Positions 14,147 to 20,534 of a stretch of 22,124 bases of DNA are shown piece by piece. The notes under the pieces are model-generated. The model made no database searches and was not told the origin of the DNA. It saw only the letters and a list, made by a program, of their open reading frames with translations. Each line of letters opens with the position of its first letter. Position 1 is the stretch's first letter. The position numbers and the translations under genes were made by a program. Origin of the DNA: CAMNAO01 sp045605145 (GTDB lineage Bacteria > Bacillota > Clostridia > Oscillospirales > Oscillospiraceae); contig JAZUPH010000031.1 of assembly GCA_045605145.1 (NCBI GenBank), forward strand, positions 1-22,124. The letters run 5' to 3'.

Positions 14147-14701
14147 ATGAACGGGACGAGTGAATTTGTGTGGCTTAACAACTACCTGAACGGTGAAGAG
14201 TATGTTTTGTGGAAGGGTAAGCCGGATACAAGGCGGCTGCTGAGCGGGATGGATACAGTTTTGATCCCATTCAGCTTGCTGTGGACGGGCGGCTTGCTCC
14301 ATGGCCTGATTTCATCAATAGACAGTGGAATGCCGCTGTTTGCATGGATATTTATGGCTGTATTTTTGGCCTTTGGGCTATATCTGACAGTGGGCAGGTT
14401 TTTGCATAGGCGTTGGCTCCTGCAGCGGACCGAATATGCGGTTACAAACAGAAGGATCCTCATAAAAAGAGGACGATCGGTTCACATTGCCTATGGCACA
14501 ACTCTGCCGCCAATGAGCGTGTATACACATGCAGACGGTACTGGTACGATTAGCTTCAAGCAGGTGGCGCGCACCCGCTCCGGATATCGGTATGTCTCTA
14601 TGGGAGGCCTCGACACACCCAACGGAGATATATCACTGGAAAACCTTCATGATTTGCGCGGCGCCCAGGCTGCCATCAACAGTATGCTTTCTAAGGATTG
14701 A
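14147..14701 (+). CDS. Small membrane protein with bacterial PH-like domain (copy B)
   Basis: I chose the ATG at 14147, preceded by AGAAGGGAG, over the in-frame ATG at 14078, which would overlap copy A. The 184-residue product repeats the plan of copy A: YLNGEEYVLWKGKP, two membrane segments (about 36-56 and 64-84), EYAVTNRRILIKRGRS, then TLPPM and HADGTGTISF. It differs by an extra segment near residues 146-165. The shared LPPM and ADG(S/T)GTI blocks make homology between A and B clear. The gap from copy A is 43 nt, with no terminator or clear promoter, so they are likely one operon. No enzymatic motif is visible. Confidence 0.72.
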   Translation: MNGTSEFVWLNNYLNGEEYVLWKGKPDTRRLLSGMDTVLIPFSLLWTGGLLHGLISSIDSGMPLFAWIFMAVFLAFGLYLTVGRFLHRRWLLQRTEYAVTNRRILIKRGRSVHIAYGTTLPPMSVYTHADGTGTISFKQVARTRSGYRYVSMGGLDTPNGDISLENLHDLRGAQAAINSMLSKD

Positions 14702-14735
14702 GTTGAAATTGAAAATCACTAATGTATCATAAACA

Positions 14736-14773
14736 AACACCGGCGCAGCAAATTCTGCTGCGCCGGTGTTTTG
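14736..14773 (+). terminator. Bidirectional terminator between PH-like pair and MATE gene
   Basis: A perfect 15-bp GC-rich stem (14736-14750 with 14756-14770) with a 5-nt loop is followed by TTTT on the plus strand. It is preceded by an A-rich stretch that becomes a T-rich tail on the minus strand. It sits between convergent genes and can serve both. Confidence 0.9.
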
Positions 14774-14784
14774 ACTTATCAATA

Positions 14785-16199
14785 TTAATCTTTCTTAACG
14801 ACAGCCATGTTCTGCCACTTGCCGCCGCGATACCTCAGGAACGCCATCAGGGAAGAGCAGAACCAGCCGATGGGGATCGCATAGGCGCAGCCCATAAAGC
14901 CCACTCCCATCCAAAGGCTGATAGCATAGGCCATTAACAGGCGCATACCGAGATCGAAGAAGCTGCACACCATGGTCATAACACTGTCGCCGGAGCCGCG
15001 CAGAACTGATGCGAAGACCTGCATCAATGCGTGGAATACAAGGAAGGGACAGAATGCGCGCATATATGCCGTGCCGCGGCTGATTACGACAACTTCCGAA
15101 TCGTCCACAAACAGGCTGATCAGTCCGGGGCCTATGGCATAGATCACGATGCTGCAAACTGCGCTCAAGCCTATGAGCAGCCAGGTAGTCTGCTTCAAGC
15201 CCTTTTTGGTGCGCTTCACATCGCCTGCACCCATGTTCTGGCCGACAAAAATCGCGAACGCCTGTGTCACGCCGTGGATGGGCAGCATGGAAAAGCCCTC
15301 CATTTTGTTTGCGGCGGTGTAGGCGGCAATGTTTACCGCGCCAAAGCTGTTGACAAGACTCTGTACGAAGATGAATCCCAGATTGGTTACGAGCCCTGAA
15401 GCGCCGCCGGTATACCCATACGCAGGACATAACTAAACAGCTTTCTGGAGAATACAAACTCGCCCTTTTTAAACCTAAAGTACTCAGATTTTACACTCAC
15501 ATATATGATGCACAGAAGCACGGAAATACCCTGTGCAATCACAGTGGCCCAAGCAACGCCGGCGACGCCCATGTTCAGCCCCACGACAAAATACAGGTCG
15601 CCGATTATGTTAAGTAAACTGGATATGACAAGGAATACCAGCGGGGTAACGGAGTCGCCCAAAGCGCGCAGAACAGCGGCAAAGAAGTTGTACAGCATAA
15701 GGAATATCAGACCCGTCCAATATATCTGCATATACATTACGGAATCATCGAAAATATCATCAGGTACGTTGATCAGCCTCGCCAGAGCAGGTGCCAGTGG
15801 GATGCAGATTGCTGATAACAGAATGGCCAGCGCAACAAGGAACACCAAAGTCGTGGAAAGAGTAGCTTTTATATCCCTCTTCTTGTCCGCCCCGAATTGT
15901 TGAGCAACAACGACGCTGGCGCCGGTAGAAAAGCCGGAGCAGGCCATGACCATGCAGTTGCATATCGTGGCGGAAGATCCGACGGCAGCCAGTGCAGATG
16001 CACCCACATAATTGCCGACAACGATGCTGTCAACCATGCTGTAAAGCTGCTGAAAAATGCTGCCAAACAGGATGGGGATGCCGAACATAATAATGCCCTT
16101 TAGCGGTGGCCCCTGCAGCATATCAATGTTGGAACGCTTTTTTGTAATACCTTTCACAGTTTCACCCAAATTCATATGATTTTTTAGCTTACTTAACAT
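14785..16199 (-). pseudogene. MATE-family multidrug efflux transporter, broken by a one-base frameshift
   Basis: MATE transporters export organic cations and drugs by Na+ or H+ antiport. The upstream part has a typical start (NIDMLQGPPLKGIIMFGIP then FGSIFQQLYSMVDSIVVGNY) and runs to RMGIPAALQGS, then TAA at 15387-15389. The reading then continues in another frame as VTNLGFIFVQSLVNSFGAVN, then IAAYTAANKMEGF and on to 14785. Inserting one base near 15390-15395 would restore GLVTN and a single 471-residue protein with both MatE halves and about 12 membrane segments. The start is uncertain: ATG at 16199 or 16175, neither with a good ribosome-binding site. It may be a real pseudogene or a sequencing error. 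Confidence 0.85.
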
Positions 16200-16224
16200 A
16201 TTATCATTTTTGACGGTGAAATTA

Positions 16225-16254
16225 AATATAAAATGATACAGAAAAGTTGTACAA
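16225..16254 (-). promoter_or_regulatory. Candidate promoter of the MATE gene
   Basis: On the minus strand TTGTAC (16254-16249) and TATATT (16230-16225) are 18 nt apart. Transcription would start near 16218, about 20 nt before the ATG at 16199 or 43 nt before the ATG at 16175. It is divergent from the lipoprotein promoter. Confidence 0.45.
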
Positions 16255-16308
16255 ATTAGATGCCCAAACCGCGGTTTAGTCATGCAAATTGTTCTGTGGG
16301 AGCTTTTA

Positions 16309-16337
16309 TTGACGAAAATAATGCTCCATGTTATAAT
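16309..16337 (+). promoter_or_regulatory. Sigma-A promoter for the lipoprotein gene
   Basis: TTGACG (16309-16314) and a perfect TATAAT (16332-16337) are separated by 17 nt. The predicted start near 16344 leaves a leader of about 50 nt to the ATG at 16394. This is one of the best promoter matches in the window. Confidence 0.75.
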
Positions 16338-16393
16338 AAAAAATAACCAACTATTGAATGATGAACAGGACAATCGCAGGAAGGAGCTATCAT

Positions 16394-16963
16394 ATGAACA
16401 CTGGTATTAATAAATCAACGATTTGTCTGTTGATATGCTTTTTTCTCGTCGCGCTTTTGCCGGGATGTACCGGCGGAGAGACGGAATCAGCCAATGGGCA
16501 GCCTGTTTCAAAATCGGATGCGCTAATTGAGATTGCCGGCATATATATGATGACACAGATGAATGATGCTGAAAAAGAATGCAATCTGGGACGGCCTCTT
16601 TCGGCGTATATACTTACAGAAAACGGGATAAAGCCTGTTGAGTACGAGTTGTATCCGGTCTTTGCCGGCGATGCGATCGTGGCATTTGCCACCGGGTCTA
16701 CGAGCGATTTCGGAGAGTATATTACCGGGTGCTCACCTGAGTTTGCCGGGGATTTGCAGCCGGAATATGCGCAGGATCCCCAGGCAGCGGTGGCCTTTGT
16801 GTATGCGGCAGACGGCGTCTATCTTGTCCGCAGCACGGGCCAGCCACAGCTGCTGCAGCCACTTCCCCTGCCGGACTACGCCCCTGTCGACAAACTGGGT
16901 GAATATATCGATCAAATAGAATACGCGCCTATCGAAAGGGATATTGATTTTACACGGCCCTGA
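16394..16963 (+). CDS. Predicted lipoprotein of unknown function
   Basis: AAGGAG at 16381-16386 selects the ATG at 16394, giving 189 residues. The N-terminus is a lipoprotein signal: N-region with a lysine (MNTGINK), hydrophobic core (residues 9-22) and lipobox LPGC with the lipidated cysteine at position 25. The Pro before Gly is less common but tolerated. The mature part is acidic, with aromatic-rich beta-like segments (EYELYPVFAGDAIVAFATG) and a repeated GQPQLLQPLPLPDYAP-type proline stretch. I recognise no domain. It has its own promoter and a hairpin after it, so it is probably monocistronic. It should be anchored on the outer face of the membrane. Confidence 0.75.
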   Translation: MNTGINKSTICLLICFFLVALLPGCTGGETESANGQPVSKSDALIEIAGIYMMTQMNDAEKECNLGRPLSAYILTENGIKPVEYELYPVFAGDAIVAFATGSTSDFGEYITGCSPEFAGDLQPEYAQDPQAAVAFVYAADGVYLVRSTGQPQLLQPLPLPDYAPVDKLGEYIDQIEYAPIERDIDFTRP

Positions 16964-16974
16964 TGAGCATAAAG

Positions 16975-17008
16975 AGCTCGCCTCATGACAAAGAGGCGAG
17001 CTTTGTTG
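16975..17008 (+). terminator. Terminator of the lipoprotein gene
   Basis: A 10-bp stem (16975-16984 with 16993-17002) with an 8-nt loop is followed by a short, interrupted T tract. It lies 11 nt after the lipoprotein stop and before the convergent kinase gene. The T tract is weak, so efficiency is uncertain. Confidence 0.65.
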
Positions 17009-17038
17009 ATACCATAATCGCGGATAACGCCCATCGGT

Positions 17039-18106
17039 TCAGTCGAGGAACCTGCTGCGGTAACACTCGGTGGGCAGAATATCAGCCAGATCTGTCAGTA
17101 TACGGGAGCTGTTTACCCCGTATTTTTTTCGCTTATCGCGCAGCAACAGATGATTGCTGTCCTGAACGGGCAGGACAACTGTGGCGCTGGTGCCGCGGCC
17201 GGGCAGACTTTCGATCATCAGGGTGCCGCGCAAGCGCTCCGCCAGCTGCCTGGACACATGCAGACCAAGGCCAAGACCGGCTTTCGGATCATTGGTTGGC
17301 CGGGGCTGACGCCATGCATCGAATAAATATGCCATGCGATCTTCCGGAATACCGCAGCCCTCGTCCCGCACCGTGATTTGCAGCCTGCTGTCCCGCTTCT
17401 TCATCACTATGGTGATTGGTTTATCCGCGGGTGAATACTTGAACGCGTTGGAGATAAGATTGAGCAGTATGCGCTCAAGGTCGGAAGACTCTCCGCTGAT
17501 GTATGCATCGCTTATTCCTGAGTAGTCCAGTCTGACCCTCTCACTTCGCAGAAAAGCCGGCAGAGATTCGATCAGATCTGTGACGGCGGTGACGGCATTG
17601 AATTGCTCATTACTGCCAAAGCCTTGCCACTCGCCCATTGAGCCGAGGAAAGCGATATTGTCGGCATCTCTTGCAATGCGGTAGCTGCTGTGCTCGTGAA
17701 TTGCCACGCTGTCCAAAAACTGGCGGTCATCGATGCGGCTGATGTAGGGACGAATTATGTCCGAGGCAAAAATCTGCTGTGACGATGCAGACCGCAGATT
17801 CGCCGAAAATGAGTCAGCAAGGTGTTTAATATCATCGTCGGTGCTGTCCACAACGATTCTGTACATCTGGCAATCACCCATGGGTACGGCATTTACGGTG
17901 AGTGTGCGGCCGTTCAGACGGATGCTGCCGCTGCGTGGCCCGCTGCCGTCGGAAAGTGCGCCGAACAGGGCACTGCTGTCCCGCTCCAGGAGGGAAGCGC
18001 CGACCAGTGTCCGAGCCGATTCATTTGCGTACAGCAAAGCACCGTCGCGGCAGATAACGACCGCGTCGGTAAAATGGTCAAACACATTAAAATAAGATTG
18101 ATCCAT
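17039..18106 (-). CDS. PAS/HATPase sensor histidine-kinase-like protein lacking the usual H-box histidine
   Basis: This 355-residue protein has no membrane segment. Residues about 1-85 look like a PAS domain (FDHFTDAVVICRDGALLYAN). Residues about 94-155 resemble the dimerisation helices; helix 2 is recognisable (SSYRIARDADNIAFLGSM). The HATPase domain (about 200-315) is complete: N box ERILLNLISNAFKYSP, G1 DEGCGIPED, F-like LFDAW and G2 GLGLGLHVSRQLAERL. Where an H-box would read HELRTPL, this protein has ANLRSAS (102-108), so the phosphoacceptor is missing. A 40-residue C-terminal tail follows the ATPase domain (ending PTECYRSRFLD). GGAGA lies 7 nt before the ATG. No response regulator is adjacent. 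ATP binding is likely; autophosphorylation is doubtful. Confidence 0.8.
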   Translation of the reverse strand: MDQSYFNVFDHFTDAVVICRDGALLYANESARTLVGASLLERDSSALFGALSDGSGPRSGSIRLNGRTLTVNAVPMGDCQMYRIVVDSTDDDIKHLADSFSANLRSASSQQIFASDIIRPYISRIDDRQFLDSVAIHEHSSYRIARDADNIAFLGSMGEWQGFGSNEQFNAVTAVTDLIESLPAFLRSERVRLDYSGISDAYISGESSDLERILLNLISNAFKYSPADKPITIVMKKRDSRLQITVRDEGCGIPEDRMAYLFDAWRQPRPTNDPKAGLGLGLHVSRQLAERLRGTLMIESLPGRGTSATVVLPVQDSNHLLLRDKRKKYGVNSSRILTDLADILPTECYRSRFLD

Positions 18107-18168
18107 GGGCTGTCTCCGTCAATGCCGTTTGCGCACTGCGGCGTATCCGGCAGGTTTTTACAAGGTCA

Positions 18169-18197
18169 ATAATAACAAAAACAGGGGTTACGGGCAA
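18169..18197 (-). promoter_or_regulatory. Candidate promoter of the kinase-like gene
   Basis: On the minus strand TTGCCC (18197-18192) and TATTAT (18174-18169) are 17 nt apart. Transcription would begin near 18162, about 56 nt before the ATG. The -35 is imperfect, so this is a moderate call. Confidence 0.4.
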
Positions 18198-18243
18198 GGA
18201 TTTTTGCGAAAAATGTAGAATTTTGTTTTTTTACAAAAAACAC

Positions 18244-18272
18244 TTTATTTTTTACCGAAATAGAGGTATAAT
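18244..18272 (+). promoter_or_regulatory. Promoter of gapA
   Basis: A perfect TATAAT (18267-18272) lies 17 nt downstream of a poor -35 (TTTATT, 18244-18249) in an A/T-rich tract that could act as an UP element. The predicted start near 18279 leaves a 56-nt leader. The A/T tract includes a small inverted repeat, TTTTGT and ACAAAA separated by T residues, just upstream, which could be an operator. The 228-nt interval 18107-18334 holds this promoter and the divergent kinase promoter and no gene. Confidence 0.55.
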
Positions 18273-18334
18273 TCAATCGTGGCAGTACGCCAACACAATA
18301 GTTGTTATTAATTTTTAACCGGGAGGAAATACAA

Positions 18335-19348
18335 ATGAGCATTAAAATTGGTATTAACGGTTTTGGCCGCATCGGCAGACTTGCTTTCCGCGCCAGCCTG
18401 AACCATCCTGAGATCGAAGTCGTTGGCATCAATGACCTGATCACCTCTGACTACATGGCATACATGCTGAAGTATGACACCATGCAGGGTAAGTTCGACG
18501 GCACCGTTGAGTACACTGATCATTCCATCATCGTCAACGGCCATGAGATTGCTGTTTTCTGTGAGCGCGACAAGGCCAACCTGCCTTGGGGCGAAATCGG
18601 TGCTGAGTACATCATCGAGTCCACCGGACTGTTCCTGACCAAGGAAAAGGCTCAGGGCCACCTGGATGCCGGCGCCAAGAAGGTCGTTATGTCCGCTCCC
18701 TCCAAGGATGACACTCCCATGTTCGTTATGGGCGTTAACCACAACACCTATACCTCCGACATGAACTTCGTCTCCAACGCTTCCTGCACCACCAACTGCC
18801 TGGCTCCCATCGCCAAGGTTCTGCATGACAACTTCGGCATCACCGAGGGTCTCATGACCACCGTTCACTCCACCACCGCTACCCAGAAGACCGTTGACGG
18901 CGTTTCCGCTAAGGATTGGCGCGGCGGCCGTGCTGCAGCTGGCAACATCATCCCCTCCTCCACCGGCGCCGCCAAGGCTGTCGGCAAGGTCATCCCCGAG
19001 CTGAACGGCAAGCTGACCGGTATGTCCATGCGTGTTCCCACTCTGGACGTTTCCGTCGTCGACCTGACTGTCAACCTGGCCAAGCCCGCCACCATGGCTG
19101 AGATCAATGCCGCCATGAAGGCCGCTTCCGAGGGCGAGCTGAAGGGCATCCTGGGATACACTGAGGACGCTGTTGTTTCCTCCGACTTCCTGGGCGATCC
19201 CCGTACCTCCATCTATGACGCTACCGCCGGCATCGCTCTTACCGACAAGTTCGTTAAGGTCGTTTCCTGGTACGACAACGAGTGGGGCTACAGCAACAAG
19301 ATCGTTGAGCTCATCAAGCACATGTACTCTGTTGACCACGCTGAGTAA
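18335..19348 (+). CDS. gapA: Glyceraldehyde-3-phosphate dehydrogenase
   Basis: GAPDH catalyses the NAD-dependent oxidation and phosphorylation of glyceraldehyde-3-phosphate in glycolysis. The 337-residue protein has the Rossmann motif INGFGRIGRLAFRA, GINDL where NAD-type enzymes carry the adenosine-ribose-binding Asp, catalytic C151 in SNASCTTNCLAPI and H178 in TTVHSTT. The C-terminus WYDNEWGYSNKIVEL is canonical. GGGAGG supports the ATG at 18335. Codon use is strongly C/G-ending like the ribosomal genes, indicating high expression. It has its own promoter and terminator, with no cggR, pgk or tpi next to it, so it is monocistronic. Confidence 0.98.
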   Translation: MSIKIGINGFGRIGRLAFRASLNHPEIEVVGINDLITSDYMAYMLKYDTMQGKFDGTVEYTDHSIIVNGHEIAVFCERDKANLPWGEIGAEYIIESTGLFLTKEKAQGHLDAGAKKVVMSAPSKDDTPMFVMGVNHNTYTSDMNFVSNASCTTNCLAPIAKVLHDNFGITEGLMTTVHSTTATQKTVDGVSAKDWRGGRAAAGNIIPSSTGAAKAVGKVIPELNGKLTGMSMRVPTLDVSVVDLTVNLAKPATMAEINAAMKAASEGELKGILGYTEDAVVSSDFLGDPRTSIYDATAGIALTDKFVKVVSWYDNEWGYSNKIVELIKHMYSVDHAE

Positions 19349-19373
19349 TTTTCCACGACAATTGCAAAACATA

Positions 19374-19400
19374 CGCCGCACCCATCGGGTGCGGCGTTTT
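19374..19400 (+). terminator. Terminator of gapA
   Basis: A perfect 10-bp GC-rich stem (19374-19383 with 19387-19396) with a 3-nt loop is followed by TTTT. It lies 25 nt after the gapA stop. Confidence 0.88.
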
Positions 19401-19416
19401 GTTATATATGTACATG

Positions 19417-19488
19417 AGGTCTGTGACCTGCGGTGGGACTGGCACATATTATATGACAGGGCAGCATCTGCCCACAAATATACGGAGG
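19417..19488 (+). promoter_or_regulatory. Leader of the DUF11-like gene with two inverted repeats
   Basis: The 95 nt between the gapA terminator and the next ATG hold a 5-3-5 palindrome AGGTC-TGT-GACCT (19417-19429) and a TATTAT that could be a -10 (19447-19452) with no good -35. A 6-bp hairpin, GGGCAG with CTGCCC (19459-19473), lies just before the GGAGG at 19484-19488. A regulated or alternative-sigma promoter is possible. No consensus I know fits well. Confidence 0.3.
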
Positions 19489-19495
19489 CGTGATA

Positions 19496-20347
19496 ATGGC
19501 AATATTCAATAACAGCGCGACCCTGTCATATAACGGTATCGTAACCACTTCAAACACCACCACCGGTGAAATTCTTGAGGTGCTTTCCGCTGCCAAGACA
19601 GCGCTTACGGACTCGTATTCACCCGGCGGCGATGTGGCCTATGCCGTCAGCCTTGTTAACACAGGCGCGGCAGCGCTCACCGATCTTACCCTTACCGACG
19701 ACCTGGGCGCTTATGACCTTGACGGCGACAGTTATGTGTCTCTGGCCTATGTTGATGGGTCGGTACGATATTTCGTCAACGGCGTCCTGCAGGCAGCGCC
19801 GACCGTTGATGCCGGCCCACCGCTGGTCATCAGCGGCATCAGTGTGCCAGCCGGCGGCAATGCTATCGTCCTTTACGAGGCGGCTGTAACCCGGTTTGCA
19901 TCCCCCGAACTGGAGGGTGAGATCACCAACACCGCCACGGTAAGCGGTGAAGGAATTTCTGATGTCATCGCCCAGGAAACCGTAACCGCAGACACGGCGC
20001 CCGTACTGTCGATCGTTAAATCACTCAGCCCAACCGTCGTGGCTGAAAACGGCCGGATAACCTATACCTTCGACATCAGCAACAGCGGTAATGCTGCAGC
20101 GGAAGCCGACGATGATGTCACACTTAGAGATACCTTCACTCCTGCGCTCAGTGATCTTACCGTCACTTTCAACGGTGCAGTGTGGACGGAGGGTGTAAAC
20201 TACAGCTATGATGAGGCCAGCGGCCTGTTTGAAACCATTCCCGGTCAGATAACCGTGCCTGCGGCGAGCTTTGCGCAGGATCCCGATACCGGTGTGTGGG
20301 TAACAACTCCCGGCACCGCCACTCTCGTAGTCACCGGCACAGTGTAA
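19496..20347 (+). CDS. DUF11-like beta-repeat protein without signal peptide
   Basis: GGAGG at 19484-19488 selects the ATG at 19496, giving 283 residues. The sequence is acidic, rich in T, V, A and D, and contains two Ig-like DUF11-type repeats, at about residues 28-165 and 170-283. Marks are YSPGGDVAYAVSLVNTGAAA, LTDLTLTDDLG and then ENGRITYTFDISNSGNAAAE, DVTLRDTFTP. DUF11 repeats are normally found in secreted or wall-bound proteins, yet the N-terminus (MAIFNNSATLSYNGIVTTSN) has no signal peptide and the C-terminus has no LPXTG or membrane anchor. Possibly it is a spore-surface or other self-assembling structural protein; that is inference. It is monocistronic between two terminators. Confidence 0.75.
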   Translation: MAIFNNSATLSYNGIVTTSNTTTGEILEVLSAAKTALTDSYSPGGDVAYAVSLVNTGAAALTDLTLTDDLGAYDLDGDSYVSLAYVDGSVRYFVNGVLQAAPTVDAGPPLVISGISVPAGGNAIVLYEAAVTRFASPELEGEITNTATVSGEGISDVIAQETVTADTAPVLSIVKSLSPTVVAENGRITYTFDISNSGNAAAEADDDVTLRDTFTPALSDLTVTFNGAVWTEGVNYSYDEASGLFETIPGQITVPAASFAQDPDTGVWVTTPGTATLVVTGTV

Positions 20348-20369
20348 AGCGCATAAGAAAGAATTGAAT

Positions 20370-20407
20370 TACGGCGGCAGTACATTCGGTCTGCCGCCGT
20401 ATATCAT
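20370..20407 (+). terminator. Hairpin after the DUF11-like gene
   Basis: An 11-bp stem (20370-20380 with 20391-20401) with a 10-nt loop lies 22 nt after the stop codon. The following tract (TATATCATT) is only partly T-rich, so termination may be incomplete. Confidence 0.6.
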
Positions 20408-20418
20408 TGCCAAAAGCT

Positions 20419-20472
20419 GAGTATATGAGTAATCGCGCCGCCCCAAAAGACGCACCCTAACGCGATATACTC
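20419..20472. repeat. Interrupted inverted repeat in the convergent intergenic region
   Basis: GAGTATAT (20419-20426) pairs with ATATACTC (20465-20472), and CGCG (20434-20437) with CGCG (20461-20464), leaving a bulge and a 23-nt loop. It lies between the DUF11-like gene and mltG. Its function is unknown, and it could be part of a 3' untranslated region. Confidence 0.35.
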
Positions 20473-20488
20473 CTTATAAGGACAGAGC

Positions 20489-20519
20489 AAACCACCCGTT
20501 CATCTGAACGGGTGGTTTT
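20489..20519. terminator. Terminator between the DUF11-like gene and mltG
   Basis: A perfect 14-bp stem (20489-20502 with 20505-20518) has a minimal 2-nt loop. On the plus strand it runs into TTTT; on the minus strand the tail is TTTGCTC. It lies 16 nt beyond the mltG stop, between convergent genes, and probably serves both. Confidence 0.8.
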
Positions 20520-20534
20520 AACTGCTTACAATAT

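Noticed and set aside
15385..15400. Programmed -1 ribosomal frameshift in the MATE gene
   Set aside because: No X-XXY-YYZ slippery heptamer or downstream pseudoknot is seen at the break, and MATE transporters are not known to use one; an indel is simpler.
16963..17376. 137-codon plus-strand frame after the lipoprotein gene
   Set aside because: It lies over the lipoprotein terminator and antisense to the HATPase domain, with no domain of its own.
19440..19455. Sigma-54-like TGGCAC element before the DUF11-like gene
   Set aside because: The -24 half matches but there is no GC at the -12 position at the right spacing.
18308..19477. 389-codon open frame antisense to gapA
   Set aside because: It is an artefact of C/G-ending codons in gapA giving few antisense stops; the product is low-complexity Gly/Asp/Val.
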